Below are positions 1-7,902 of a DNA stretch of 45,350 bases, piece by piece. Origin of the DNA: an uncultured Bacteroidia bacterium (lineage in GTDB: Bacteria; Bacteroidota; Bacteroidia; Bacteroidales; F082). The position numbers and the translations under genes were made by a program. The first letter of the stretch is position 1; every line of letters begins with the position of its first letter. The notes beneath the pieces were generated by a model. That model was not told where the DNA came from and did no database searches. It saw only the letters and a list, made by a program, of their open reading frames with translations. The stretch spans positions 1 to 45,350 of the forward strand of contig CADAPW010000006.1 in NCBI GenBank assembly GCA_902789915.1, given 5' to 3'.

Positions 1-1
1 A

Positions 2-1382
2 GAAAAACTATTGGGTTACGATTGCAGAAAATACAAAACCAGCATCAATTCCAACACCATCGAGGTGTGGATGACGGAAAGCCTCGGCTTCGAAGCCACG
101 CCCATGCCAGGCCTCGGTCGTTTGAAGGGTGTGATGGTGCGCTGCCTGAGAAATGGCTCCTACTCTACTGATCTGAAGGAAGTTGTGAAGCAAAAATACG
201 CGCTCATCGACCTGATTCCCCAATACAAAGGCGAGCACAAGACCTCCCGGGAGTTGAGCCAGCTGCGCAAAGACAAACTCGTCATGCGCATCCCGGTTTT
301 TGAGGACGAACAAATCAACTTCGCAGATTACGAGCCTTTTACAAGTGAAATCCCCTTCGACACTACCATACACTTCAGCCATGGCACGCTGATTGTCAAA
401 CGGATGAAATTGCCTGAGTTTCCTGAACACTACCAAATCTTCGCCGAAATCCACCAACATAGCAATGGCGATGCCTACGACCGCTCGGCATCAGTTTTCG
501 TCATCCCGACTGAGAAAGCCAAAAGCTTCAAGGATGGCTTGATGAAAGGCATTGAAGTACTTCCCACCCTTGTTGGCAAAGACGGCAAGGAATACCAAGG
601 CATCAAGGCGGAGAAAGACTACTTGCCGCCCATCGAGCTGGTGCGTTTCTTCACCTCGTTTGGCGCAGGCTATTTCAACGACCGCGTGCAGATTGATGGT
701 CTAGAATGGACAGACGAGAACTACTACAAGATGGAAGTCAGCGAGTTGCGCGACCGTCTTCGCGGCGACGTGCTCATCGGGGCCTTCATCGGCAACTACG
801 ACAAGGGCGGGCACAAGATTTCACTCGACCTCCTCGCCTACCCTGGTGACAACAAATGGAGCAAGAAGCCCTTGAAGCAACACTCCATACCGTTGTTCAA
901 CACGTGCAATGTACTGGAAATGAGTGGACAAAACTACGGTCGTTTGTTTGCCTCCGACACCCTTGAAGTGGAATTTGATCTTCCTGACAGCACCAAAAAC
1001 GTGCGGCTGCGTTACATCAGCACGGGCCATGGTGGCTGGGACAACGGCGACGAATTCAACCCGAAGGAAAATGCCATATACATTGACGGCGTAAAGATGT
1101 TTACTCACACACCGTGGCGTTGCGACTGTGCCACCTTCCGCGACCAAAGCCCAGTGTCGGGCAATTTCTGGAATGGTGTTTCGTCATCTGACTATTCGCG
1201 CTCGGGTTGGTGCCCCGGCACAGCCACCAATCCCGTCTATTTCGACCTAAGCGGCTTAAAACCAGGGAAGCACACGATTCGCGTCGCCATCCCACAAGGC
1301 AAAAGGCGAAAGCTTCAGCCATTGGATGGTTTCGGGGGTGATATTGTATGAGAAGATAGACAAAAAAGATACAAAGAACTAG
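2..1382 (+). CDS. PNGase F-type peptide-N-glycosidase, 5' partial, frameshifted near the 3' end
   Basis: The protein resembles PNGase F, which cleaves N-glycans from asparagine of glycoproteins outside the cytoplasm. The open frame runs in from the left edge, so the start and any signal peptide are missing. Visible family blocks are GDAYDRSASVFV (matching the part with the catalytic Asp), GHGGWDNGDEF (matching the part with the catalytic Glu) and SGWCPGTATNPVYFDL (matching RAGWCPGMAVPTRIDV of the Flavobacterium enzyme). The uninterrupted frame stops at 1351 with an unnatural tail. Dropping one A from the run at 1301-1304 restores GESFSHWMVSGVILYEKI and a stop at 1380-1382, matching the usual PNGase F ending. 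The restored stop shares the palindrome CTAG (1379-1382) with the stop of the convergent aroC gene. Whether the extra A is real or a sequencing error cannot be told. Family assignment is firm; intact activity is not. Confidence 0.88.
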
Positions 1383-2347
1383 CGAACAAGCATTGCATCA
1401 ACCGTCACCATCGCCGCCAAAGCCTCCACCAGAACCACGGCGCGAGGCAAGGCACACACATCATGCCTGCCACCAATAGCAATTGTGCAGGTCTCTCCTG
1501 CCCTATTCACAGTTTGCTGCGGCTGGGCTATACTCGGTATCGGCTTAAACGCCACACGAAAAACAACATCGTTGCCATTGGTAATACCGCCTTGGATGCC
1601 GCCTGAGTGGTTGGTCAAAGTCGTAATATTGACAGGGGACTCGGGACTTGTCTCGCGTCTCACGTCTCTTAGTCCCGCGTCCATTTTATTAATAAAGGTG
1701 TCGTTGGCTTCGGAGCCTTTCATGCCCGCCATGGCAAAACCGTCCCCGATTTCAAAGCCTTTCACAGCAGGAAGACTGAACATGGCATGTGCCAACTCAG
1801 CAGAGAACTTATTGAACATCGGCTCGCCCAGGCCCGCAGGATCGCCTACAATACGGCATTCCACGATGCCTCCTACTGTATCACCCTCTTTTCTAGCTTG
1901 TTCCGCATCGCCCATAGCAGTTATTTCTGCTGCTATAGTGATGCCCTTGTCTTTCAAGATTTGTTTGGCAATGGCACCCGCCACCACAATGGGCAATGTA
2001 GTCCGAGCTGAAGCCCTGCCGCCACCACGCCAGTCACGAAGACCGTATTTCTGCTCATAGGTAAAATCGGCATGAGAGGGACGGTAAACGTCTTTCAACG
2101 GCTCGTAATCCTCTGGTTTACAATCTTCATTGCGCACCATAAAGGCAATCGGTGTCCCCAAAGTAACGCCATCAAGCAAGCCTGAAAGCCACTCGATTTT
2201 GTCGGATTCCTTGCGCTGGGAAGCGGTTGCAGTTTGTGCCGTCTTGCGCCTACTTAACTCCCTGTCAATGAAATCGAAATCCCCGATGGCCGTGCCATGC
2301 GACTCGCCGAAGGTCGTTAATTTAAAGATATGGCCTATAGTATTCAT
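1379..2347 (-). CDS. aroC: Chorismate synthase with an internal in-frame deletion
   Basis: Chorismate synthase converts EPSP to chorismate, the last shikimate step, with reduced FMN. The start is the ATG at 2345-2347 (MNTIGHIFKLTTFGESHG), the family's usual start; a longer frame upstream runs into the smpB promoter region and has no family similarity. The motifs RPSHADFTYEQKYG, RDWRGGGRASAR and NHSGGIQGG are present. The product is 322 residues, shorter than the usual 350-360. Directly after GESHGTAIG (residues 14-22) the sequence continues with DFDFIDRELSRR. The block normally between them, of the type GGIIDGCPAG, is absent with the frame kept. That removes much of the first family signature, so activity is uncertain. 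It is transcribed divergently from smpB. Confidence 0.95.
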   Translation of the reverse strand: MNTIGHIFKLTTFGESHGTAIGDFDFIDRELSRRKTAQTATASQRKESDKIEWLSGLLDGVTLGTPIAFMVRNEDCKPEDYEPLKDVYRPSHADFTYEQKYGLRDWRGGGRASARTTLPIVVAGAIAKQILKDKGITIAAEITAMGDAEQARKEGDTVGGIVECRIVGDPAGLGEPMFNKFSAELAHAMFSLPAVKGFEIGDGFAMAGMKGSEANDTFINKMDAGLRDVRRETSPESPVNITTLTNHSGGIQGGITNGNDVVFRVAFKPIPSIAQPQQTVNRAGETCTIAIGGRHDVCALPRAVVLVEALAAMVTVDAMLVR

Positions 2348-2351
2348 GGTG

Positions 2352-2359
2352 CAAAAATA
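2352..2359 (-). promoter_or_regulatory. -7 box for aroC
   Basis: TATTTTTG on the minus strand fits the Bacteroidota -7 consensus TAnnTTTG and lies 4 bp before the aroC ATG. Such close spacing implies a very short leader. No clear -33 box was identified. Confidence 0.5.
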
Positions 2360-2393
2360 TGAAATTAAACCTTTTGCCCATAGATTCGCTTCG

Positions 2394-2457
2394 GATTTTA
2401 TCGGCATGTCATACCGAGCCATAAAGGCGAGCGTATCTATGCCGATAAAATCCTCGG
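2394..2457. repeat. Imperfect palindromic intergenic repeat
   Basis: ATTTTATCGGCAT is followed about 30 bp later by its exact reverse complement ATGCCGATAAAAT. The flanks also mirror each other (GTCATACCGAG against CTCGGAATGAC). The element lies between the divergent aroC and smpB genes and can form a long hairpin. It resembles REP-like elements scattered in Bacteroidota genomes. Confidence 0.6.
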
Positions 2458-2488
2458 AATGACATGGGCAAAAACGGCAAGATTTTTG

Positions 2489-2496
2489 TAATTTTG
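2489..2496 (+). promoter_or_regulatory. -7 box for smpB
   Basis: TAATTTTG matches TAnnTTTG and lies 8 bp before the smpB ATG at 2505. Confidence 0.5.
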
Positions 2497-2504
2497 CAGC
2501 CGCA

Positions 2505-2966
2505 ATGGTAAAAAAGGACACAAATAACATCAAGATAAAGAACAAGCGCGCCACCTTCGAGTACTTTCTCGTGGAGACGCTGACGGCAGGCATCGTGCTG
2601 ACGGGAACGGAAATCAAGTCCATCCGCGGCGGCAAGGCGAGCCTGGCGGACTCGTATTGCAGCTTCAAGGGTAACGAGCTGTTTGTCATAGGGATGCACA
2701 TCGCGGAATATGCCCAAGGCACCTACAACAACCACGACCCGAAACGCGACCGCAAGCTGCTCCTCAACGCCCGTGAGTTGCGTAAGTTGAAGAACAAAGT
2801 GCAGGAAAAAGGCTTCACCATCGTGCCTGTCACCTTGTTTATCAACGAGAACGGTCTGGCCAAGTTGGACATCGCCCTGGCACGAGGCAAACACTTCTAC
2901 GACAAACGCGAGACCCTGAAAACGAAGGACTCGAAACGTGAGTTGGAGCGCATGGAAAGGTATTAA
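2505..2966 (+). CDS. smpB: SsrA-binding protein SmpB
   Basis: SmpB binds tmRNA and brings it to stalled ribosomes for trans-translation. The 153-residue length is normal. Family motifs are visible: [28 protein letters not shown] split over residues 12-39 (RATFEYF and GTEIKSIR), [18 protein letters not shown] and the basic C-terminal tail [19 protein letters not shown], which inserts near the decoding centre. The start follows a TAnnTTTG promoter closely. It is divergent from aroC and followed by a short spacer with a small hairpin before the thioredoxin-like gene. The tmRNA gene itself is not in this window. Confidence 0.97.
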   Translation: MVKKDTNNIKIKNKRATFEYFLVETLTAGIVLTGTEIKSIRGGKASLADSYCSFKGNELFVIGMHIAEYAQGTYNNHDPKRDRKLLLNARELRKLKNKVQEKGFTIVPVTLFINENGLAKLDIALARGKHFYDKRETLKTKDSKRELERMERY

Positions 2967-2989
2967 CAATGGCTGATGGCCAATGTCCT

Positions 2990-3012
2990 ATGGCTGATTC
3001 AACATCAGCCAT
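2990..3012 (+). repeat. Small hairpin between smpB and the thioredoxin-like gene
   Basis: ATGGCTGA, a 7-nt loop and TCAGCCAT form a perfect 8-bp stem. A further partial copy, ATGGCTGATGGCC, lies just before it at 2969. There is no T-tract, so a terminator role is doubtful. Confidence 0.4.
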
Positions 3013-3042
3013 TAGCCACCATCCATAAAACAGCAAGAGAAC

Positions 3043-3588
3043 ATGAAAAGGCTAGTAATTATATTTCTGTTTGCCATGGCGAGTATCGTTGCCAAGGCAC
3101 AGGAAACAATCAACTGGATGAGCATTGAAGAGGCTGAGGCACGTTGCGCTGAAGAGCCAAGGATGGTTTTCATCGATGTTTATACCGACTGGTGTGGGTG
3201 GTGCAAGCGCATGGACAAGGATACCTTCTCCAACCCCGTGATTGCCAAATACATGAACGATCATTTCTATGCCGTGAAGCTCAACGCCGAGACCTCCGAC
3301 ACCATCACCTTCCAAGGGCAGCAATATGTTGGCTATGTCCGCGAAGACGGCAGAAATGGCTCGCACCGTTTGGCCCGCGCCCTGCTGAAAGGCAAGATGT
3401 CATACCCTTCCTACGTCATCATGAACGAGGAGATGAGAGTGCTCCAAGTCATCGGAGGATACCAGAAAGCAGAGGCATTTGAACCTATGATTCATTTCTT
3501 TGGTGACGAAGCCTACAAAGTGATGAGCGGCAACGATTTCCTGAAAGAATTCAAATCGGAGCTGGGAGAACAGGATCAGAAGCAATAA
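3043..3588 (+). CDS. Secreted thioredoxin-fold protein
   Basis: The protein has 181 residues with an N-terminal signal peptide ending near AKAQ (residue 20) and a thioredoxin-like domain with the redox motif WCGWCKRMDKDTF around residues 49-61. The family (thioredoxin_7/DUF255-like) is found in Bacteroidota periplasms, where it is presumed to act as a disulfide reductase or isomerase. The conserved cis-Pro region is suggested by KMSYPSYVIMNEE. The last 13 bp overlap the end of the convergent barrel gene. The substrate is unknown. Confidence 0.85.
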   Translation: MKRLVIIFLFAMASIVAKAQETINWMSIEEAEARCAEEPRMVFIDVYTDWCGWCKRMDKDTFSNPVIAKYMNDHFYAVKLNAETSDTITFQGQQYVGYVREDGRNGSHRLARALLKGKMSYPSYVIMNEEMRVLQVIGGYQKAEAFEPMIHFFGDEAYKVMSGNDFLKEFKSELGEQDQKQ

Positions 3589-4133
3589 CCCACGCGCAGC
3601 AAGATGGGAGAACCGTAAGGCGTGTCCCAAGCGTTTGACTTGAGGATGCCCCAGCTGAGGTTGTACAGCACCATGACATAGAAAAAACTCCCCGAGTAGG
3701 AATACTGTCGGTAGCCACCCCCTACAAAGACACTGTTGTACCATTTGTTTTTGACAGTCTCATGGTTCCACCGATGGATACCATACATAATCTCATCCTC
3801 GACATGCAGGAACAAGCCCTTGTAAACCTGAACATTGGTATAAGGTGCCACTCCGAGATAATGACTGTATTCATTGCCCAATTGACGGTTAAAGTAGCAT
3901 TGTAGGTTATAAATGCCACGCACGCCCAGTTCCCATGGATTGAAGATTCGGTATCCAACCTGCGGGGCGATGGAAAAGTTCAGGTAATTGCCCGAAATGC
4001 CAAAGCCGAAGTTGCCGCCATAAATTATCCTCCCTTTCATATCTGGTACCTCGGGAAGAAACTGGGCCGAAGCCTTGCCAAACAAACCAAAAAGCATCAA
4101 AACCATGGATGCTATGATTGCAAATCGTTTCAT
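3576..4133 (-). CDS. Putative small outer-membrane beta-barrel protein
   Basis: This 185-residue protein has a signal peptide (MKRFAIIASMVLMLFGLFGKASAQ, cut after AQ). It continues as alternating polar/aromatic strands such as GGNFGFGISGNYLNFSIAPQ, GVRGIYNLQCYFNR and SFFYVMVLYNLSWG. It ends in RVGYCF; a terminal aromatic residue is usual for outer-membrane barrels. I do not recognise a named family. Its own promoter lies at 4172-4179, so it is probably a single-gene unit convergent with the thioredoxin-like gene. Confidence 0.7.
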   Translation of the reverse strand: MKRFAIIASMVLMLFGLFGKASAQFLPEVPDMKGRIIYGGNFGFGISGNYLNFSIAPQVGYRIFNPWELGVRGIYNLQCYFNRQLGNEYSHYLGVAPYTNVQVYKGLFLHVEDEIMYGIHRWNHETVKNKWYNSVFVGGGYRQYSYSGSFFYVMVLYNLSWGILKSNAWDTPYGSPILLRVGYCF

Positions 4134-4171
4134 AGGTTGATGAGTTTTCGAACTATTGCATTATTTTTCTG

Positions 4172-4179
4172 CAAAAATA
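4172..4179 (-). promoter_or_regulatory. -7 box for the barrel gene
   Basis: TATTTTTG on the minus strand, 38 bp before the ATG at 4133, matches the Bacteroidota consensus. Confidence 0.5.
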
Positions 4180-4216
4180 CAATAAAATCCCATTACACTC
4201 GTATCCAATAAAAGAT

Positions 4217-4224
4217 TATCTTTG
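4217..4224 (+). promoter_or_regulatory. -7 box for the beta-helix lipoprotein gene
   Basis: TATCTTTG matches TAnnTTTG, 17 bp before the ATG at 4242. Together with 4172-4179 it forms a divergent promoter pair. Confidence 0.5.
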
Positions 4225-4241
4225 CCTTTTCAAATTTCACT

Positions 4242-5705
4242 ATGAGAAACCGCCTTTTCCTATTCATAATCGCACTCTTTTTATTGGTGAGCCAATCGTG
4301 CAGGAAAAACCACCAAATCAACCCTGATGCCAACTTGAAGCTGGATTTTTCGGCTGACACGGTACTCTTTGACACGGTTTTCACCTCTTTAGGCTCTACT
4401 ACGCATGAGTTGAGAATCTACAACCAATATAGCGACGACTTGCAAATCAGTTCGATACGTCTCGTCAAAGGCGACGACTCCCCTTTCCGCTTCAACCTTG
4501 ACGGCGAGAATGCCACCGAGTTTTACGACAAAATCATCCCTGCAAAAGACAGCCTTTTCTCTTTCGTGCGTGTCACCATCAACCCGAACGACTCAAACAC
4601 ACCCTTCGTGGTGGAAGATGAGCTGGAGTTTGTCACAAATGGCAACACACAGATTATCAAACTATTGGCATGGGGGCAAAATGCCAACTACATCGTGGCC
4701 GACAAGGTCGTTTACATTGGCGGAGAGCCTTATCCCTACCATATCGTCGCCGATAGTCTGCAAACCACTGTGTGGACCAAGGAAAGGCCTTACGTCGTCT
4801 ATGGTTATGCGCTCATCAACTCGTATGGAACCCTGAAGATTGAAGAAGGCACGCGCGTCTATTGTCACCAAAATGGCGGCATCCTTTCATGGAGCGACGG
4901 CCAACTCATCATCGAAGGAACCGCCGAAGAGCCTGTTATCGTTCAAGGCGACCGATTGGAGGCTTATTACCAAACCACGCCTGGGCAATGGCAACAGATT
5001 TTGATGATGGACGGTCGCGCTGGTGCCGACCACCGCATCAGCCACGCCATCATCCGCAACGGCACCATAGGCCTCAACTGCCAACCCACGCTGAAAGCCA
5101 CGGGCTGTGCCCTTCGCATCGACAACACCATCATCGAAAACCAAAGCGGCTACGGATTGTTTTCAATGTTCTACCCTGTCGAAGCCAAGAACTTCGTCAT
5201 CGCCAACTGCGGCTATGCCAACTTTTGGGCGCTCGGCGGCGAATATCGCTTTGTACACGGCACCATCGCCAACTACTGGAACGCCAACGAGCACAACAAA
5301 AACGAACATGCAGTTTCGGTAGCCAACTGCGCTTACGACGCCAATGAAGAAATCTTCTATGCTCCTTTCTATATGGAGATGAACAGCTGCATCATCTACG
5401 GCAAGCAAAAGGACGAATTCAAGACCTCTTTCGGTCCCGAGGCTGACTCCACCTATATCTTCGACCACTGTCTTATCAAATCGGAGAAATACAACGGCAC
5501 CATGGAGGGTTTCAGCCACTGCCTCTTCAACCTCGACCCTTGCTTTGCCGACCCGATGCGACCCAACTGCCACATCGACAGCATCGCCTCGCCCGTCATT
5601 GGAACAGGCAATCCGCTGTTTGGCAACGAGGTACCATTTGATTTGGATGGTGTTTCGAGGGTTGGTGCTCCAGATATGGGGGCGTATCAGTATGTACCGA
5701 GATAA
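4242..5705 (+). CDS. Beta-helix surface or periplasmic lipoprotein
   Basis: This 487-residue protein starts with a lipoprotein signal (MRNRLFLFIIALFLLVSQSC; lipobox SQSC, Cys20). An Ig-like N-terminal part follows (about residues 25-140), then repeats rich in short beta strands with isolated Asn/Gly turns (about 190-420: ISHAIIRNGTIGLNC, IDNTIIENQSGYGLFS, NFVIANCGYANF), typical of a right-handed parallel beta-helix. The C-terminus (SPVIGTGNP, FDLDGVSRVGAPDMGAYQY) is a common ending of Bacteroidota parallel-beta-helix proteins. The fold often serves in polysaccharide binding or cleavage, but I see no specific catalytic signature. The end abuts the truncated WYL gene fragment. Confidence 0.82.
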   Translation: MRNRLFLFIIALFLLVSQSCRKNHQINPDANLKLDFSADTVLFDTVFTSLGSTTHELRIYNQYSDDLQISSIRLVKGDDSPFRFNLDGENATEFYDKIIPAKDSLFSFVRVTINPNDSNTPFVVEDELEFVTNGNTQIIKLLAWGQNANYIVADKVVYIGGEPYPYHIVADSLQTTVWTKERPYVVYGYALINSYGTLKIEEGTRVYCHQNGGILSWSDGQLIIEGTAEEPVIVQGDRLEAYYQTTPGQWQQILMMDGRAGADHRISHAIIRNGTIGLNCQPTLKATGCALRIDNTIIENQSGYGLFSMFYPVEAKNFVIANCGYANFWALGGEYRFVHGTIANYWNANEHNKNEHAVSVANCAYDANEEIFYAPFYMEMNSCIIYGKQKDEFKTSFGPEADSTYIFDHCLIKSEKYNGTMEGFSHCLFNLDPCFADPMRPNCHIDSIASPVIGTGNPLFGNEVPFDLDGVSRVGAPDMGAYQYVPR

Positions 5706-5815
5706 TTGGAGTGAGTTTCCAGCCACCGCCGATTGATTTCTTTTAGGTTGATTTTCTTGGCTTTATAGAGCGTTTCGACAAACCAGACGTATTTGTTTAC
5801 TTGGTTTTTGGACAT
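5687..5815 (-). pseudogene. N-terminal fragment of a WYL-type transcriptional regulator
   Basis: On the minus strand the ATG at 5813-5815 opens a 42-codon frame: MSKNQVNKYVWFVETLYK, then AKKINLKEINRRWLETHSN. This strongly resembles the start of the WYL-domain regulators of Bacteroidales, which continue with a winged helix and a WYL domain for about 300 residues. Here similarity ends at about residue 36, and the frame closes inside the antisense of the beta-helix gene. The promoter box TATTTTTG (5818-5825) is still in place. I infer a gene remnant left by a deletion or insertion at the edge of the accessory block. Confidence 0.72.
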
Positions 5816-5817
5816 AA

Positions 5818-5825
5818 CAAAAATA
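5818..5825 (-). promoter_or_regulatory. -7 box preserved before the WYL fragment
   Basis: TATTTTTG on the minus strand, 2 bp before the ATG of the WYL fragment, fits TAnnTTTG. Confidence 0.4.
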
Positions 5826-5830
5826 GTTGA

Positions 5831-6481
5831 CTATTTTCTTTCTTTTTCATCTATTGTATAATCAAAGATAACACTGGCCATCATTTTCACCACCTCAAAA
5901 AGGGCACCAAATCTATTATCTTTCAGGTTCAAATGGGCAATATAATTATGTGCTAATTCATCTATCAGTTCTTCTAACTTTTCGCCATGACAAATACTAA
6001 ATCCTCGCTCTTTTTTAATATAATCGTAATCAAGAACTGTCGGATCCATGTTTTGCGAATCGGCATATTCTGCCATCTTATTTAGTTCGGCAACATTGTA
6101 ATAGTCAACCATCCAATTGTTTATTTCAATACAGGTAACTATAATTTCATCGAGAGTATCATAGAATTGCGTCGCGTTTATTACAAATGCCCCATCATTC
6201 CAGACAGGAACTGGTTTATAGAATATCCACTCCTCGGAATTATAATGCCGGAATTTTTCATACGGTCTATAAGAAGGAGATACGATTATCTTATATGAGT
6301 TATCATGGATTCTAAATCCGAGGTACGACTCATCCTTATACCATCTAAGATACTTTACATGGTCTAATCTTTTGAGCCTGAAATACAATCTCCTTTTTAA
6401 TCTGTCATTAAATTTTAGAGGAGTACCTATAGTATGCCTAATCTGAAATCGTCTTGTATGTCTAATCCGAAATTGTTTCAT
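5831..6481 (-). CDS. Hypothetical protein, coupled to a PD-(D/E)XK-like gene
   Basis: I do not recognise this 216-residue protein. Its first 50 residues are very basic and contain a short repeat (FRIRHTRRFQIRHT), followed by a mixed alpha/beta region with many aromatic residues. A helical C-terminal part includes CHGEKLEELIDELAHNYIAHL. No signal peptide or membrane segment is visible. The start codon overlaps the stop of the upstream nuclease-like gene (ATGA at 6478-6481), so the two are almost surely translated together. Codon use is AT-rich compared with core neighbours, in line with transfer. A partner or immunity role for the upstream nuclease-like protein is only inference. Confidence 0.7.
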   Translation of the reverse strand: MKQFRIRHTRRFQIRHTIGTPLKFNDRLKRRLYFRLKRLDHVKYLRWYKDESYLGFRIHDNSYKIIVSPSYRPYEKFRHYNSEEWIFYKPVPVWNDGAFVINATQFYDTLDEIIVTCIEINNWMVDYYNVAELNKMAEYADSQNMDPTVLDYDYIKKERGFSICHGEKLEELIDELAHNYIAHLNLKDNRFGALFEVVKMMASVIFDYTIDEKERK

Positions 6482-7023
6482 CAGTCTAATAATCTAGTAA
6501 TTTTTTCCCATTTGTTCTTAGATGTTTCTGCCAGAGGGTTGTTAAAAGCCTTATGTTGGATTTTCAAATTAGATGCTGATGCTTCTGTTGGTTTCCCTTC
6601 AAGCCATGATATTTCCATTCCGACTAATGGCTTGCTTTTAAGTTGACGATTGAAATCATTGACATACCAGTCGTTACCAGCTTTAATGAGAGTTTTTGCT
6701 TCATTGGCTGACAGGATGTAGAAATCCAAATTATATTGATCATCGACCTTAACGAATACCCAAGGGCCAATTATCTTTTTATCAAGTTCGGGAATAGTAC
6801 CATCAAGTTCAGAAATGAAACCGACGAAGATGTTTTTTGTTGTGCCGCATTTGACTTGAACCATTGTGCTATTGCCAGTTTCACGGTTCATTATGATAAG
6901 GTCGGCATTTTTGTAGTTTTGATATGCACTATTGATGTTGATGACATCATAGCCACGCTTTATTAACTCAAGTGCTACGGCTGTTTCGCCGAGAAGTCCG
7001 ATGTTTACTTTATTGTTTGCCAT
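6481..7023 (-). CDS. PD-(D/E)XK-like putative nuclease
   Basis: The 180-residue protein begins with a helix carrying Glu13 (GLLGETAVALELIKRGYDV), then Asp41 (NADLII) and Gln56-Val57-Lys58 (MVQVKC). This E...D...(Q)xK spacing is the core of the PD-(D/E)XK nuclease fold seen in Holliday-junction-resolvase-like and DUF4365-like proteins. The remaining residues (FYILSANEAKTLIKAG, SWLEGKPTEASAS) fit the accessory part of such small nucleases. It is first in a two-gene unit with a promoter box at 7044-7051. Fold assignment rests on the motif only; function in restriction, repair or defence is not established. Confidence 0.65.
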   Translation of the reverse strand: MANNKVNIGLLGETAVALELIKRGYDVININSAYQNYKNADLIIMNRETGNSTMVQVKCGTTKNIFVGFISELDGTIPELDKKIIGPWVFVKVDDQYNLDFYILSANEAKTLIKAGNDWYVNDFNRQLKSKPLVGMEISWLEGKPTEASASNLKIQHKAFNNPLAETSKNKWEKITRLLD

Positions 7024-7043
7024 AATTGATGCTTTTTAATTTG

Positions 7044-7051
7044 CAAAATTA
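7044..7051 (-). promoter_or_regulatory. -7 box for the nuclease-like pair
   Basis: TAATTTTG on the minus strand, 20 bp before the ATG at 7023. Confidence 0.45.
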
Positions 7052-7068
7052 CATTTTATTATTTCCAT

Positions 7069-7626
7069 TTACCACAAGAAATGTCGATAATCCCACCAAA
7101 TCTCCGACCGTCGCAAATACTGGCTGAAAGGCTCTTCGGGATGTTTGCGCCAATGCCGATACTCAATCTTGTCTAGGATTTCATCGCTCAACCATTCATC
7201 ATCAGAAAGCAGCCGCCAATGCTTATGGACTTTGCCGTTTTTGTCCATCTCACAACCTGGTTGCACATCGCGTTTCAACTCTTTTGTGAGCAGTTCCACA
7301 AGTTCGTCTTTGTTCAGCCGTTTGATGCGGTCAACCAAAGGGATCTTTTCGTATGGCTTTATTCGCTCACCGACCATGAGTTTCAAGATATACTCCAAGA
7401 CACAAAACTGGATGCGATTGGTATATTCTTCGTCTCGGTCTTTGGTATAGCGGCTAAGGACCTTTTTCAAGTTCCCGCCTTGCTGTACAAAACCAGCAAG
7501 ACGCACCAACTTTTGCTCCATTGAACTCCAATTCCATTCGACTCCGAGGTCGTCCCAATACTCTCGGTTGGCCATCATTCCTTCGTATTCCTTTAAAGGG
7601 ATCTGATAGGGTGCATTATAAATCAT
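7069..7626 (-). CDS. Hypothetical protein of 185 residues
   Basis: I do not recognise the family. The protein is soluble, highly charged and rich in Trp and Tyr (NREYWDDLGVEWNWSS, DDEWLSDEILDKIEYRHWRKH). The middle is helical (RIKRLNKDELVELLTKELKRD). There is no signal peptide, transmembrane segment or metal motif. It has its own -7 box at 7653-7660 and sits between the nuclease-like pair and the AAA_14 ATPase in an AT-rich accessory block. Confidence 0.65.
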   Translation of the reverse strand: MIYNAPYQIPLKEYEGMMANREYWDDLGVEWNWSSMEQKLVRLAGFVQQGGNLKKVLSRYTKDRDEEYTNRIQFCVLEYILKLMVGERIKPYEKIPLVDRIKRLNKDELVELLTKELKRDVQPGCEMDKNGKVHKHWRLLSDDEWLSDEILDKIEYRHWRKHPEEPFSQYLRRSEIWWDYRHFLW

Positions 7627-7652
7627 AACTTTAGTGCTTTAGGATTTCGCTG

Positions 7653-7660
7653 CAAAAATA
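7653..7660 (-). promoter_or_regulatory. -7 box for the 185-residue hypothetical gene
   Basis: TATTTTTG on the minus strand, 26 bp before the ATG at 7626. Confidence 0.45.
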
Positions 7661-7767
7661 AAGCAAGCCTGTGCCAAATTACGGCACATGATAATAAAAC
7701 TCGCAAATTTTACACGTTATTTTTTATAGCAATAGTAATATGCCTAATCTGCATAATACTACCACAC

Positions 7768-7823
7768 GTGCATTTTTTGCACACATGCTTCACGTAACCC
7801 GTAAAGTGCGTTTTTTTTGCACA
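7768..7823. repeat. Pair of GTGC/GCAC hairpins upstream of the ATPase
   Basis: Two similar units, GTGCATTTTTTGCACA (7768-7783) and GTGCG-T8-GCACA (7806-7823), are spaced 38 bp start to start. Each can pair GTGC with GCAC around a T-rich loop. They lie in the shared upstream region of the divergent hypothetical and AAA_14 genes and may be operator sites or transcript hairpins. Confidence 0.45.
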
Positions 7824-7867
7824 TTGCTTTTTCAGCCCATTCTCAAAGTGGTAGTCAAAAATTTATG

Positions 7868-7875
7868 TAATTTTG
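7868..7875 (+). promoter_or_regulatory. -7 box for the AAA_14 ATPase gene
   Basis: TAATTTTG matches TAnnTTTG and lies 27 bp before the ATG at 7903. Confidence 0.45.
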
Positions 7876-7902
7876 GCATCTGATTCCGAAATTACATAAA
7901 GT

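Noticed and set aside
2348..2722. Longer start for aroC extending toward smpB
   Set aside because: The extension overlaps the palindrome, the promoters and the smpB start, and has no similarity to chorismate synthase.
2409..2969. Open frame antisense to smpB
   Set aside because: Overlaps a certain gene completely; no family features.
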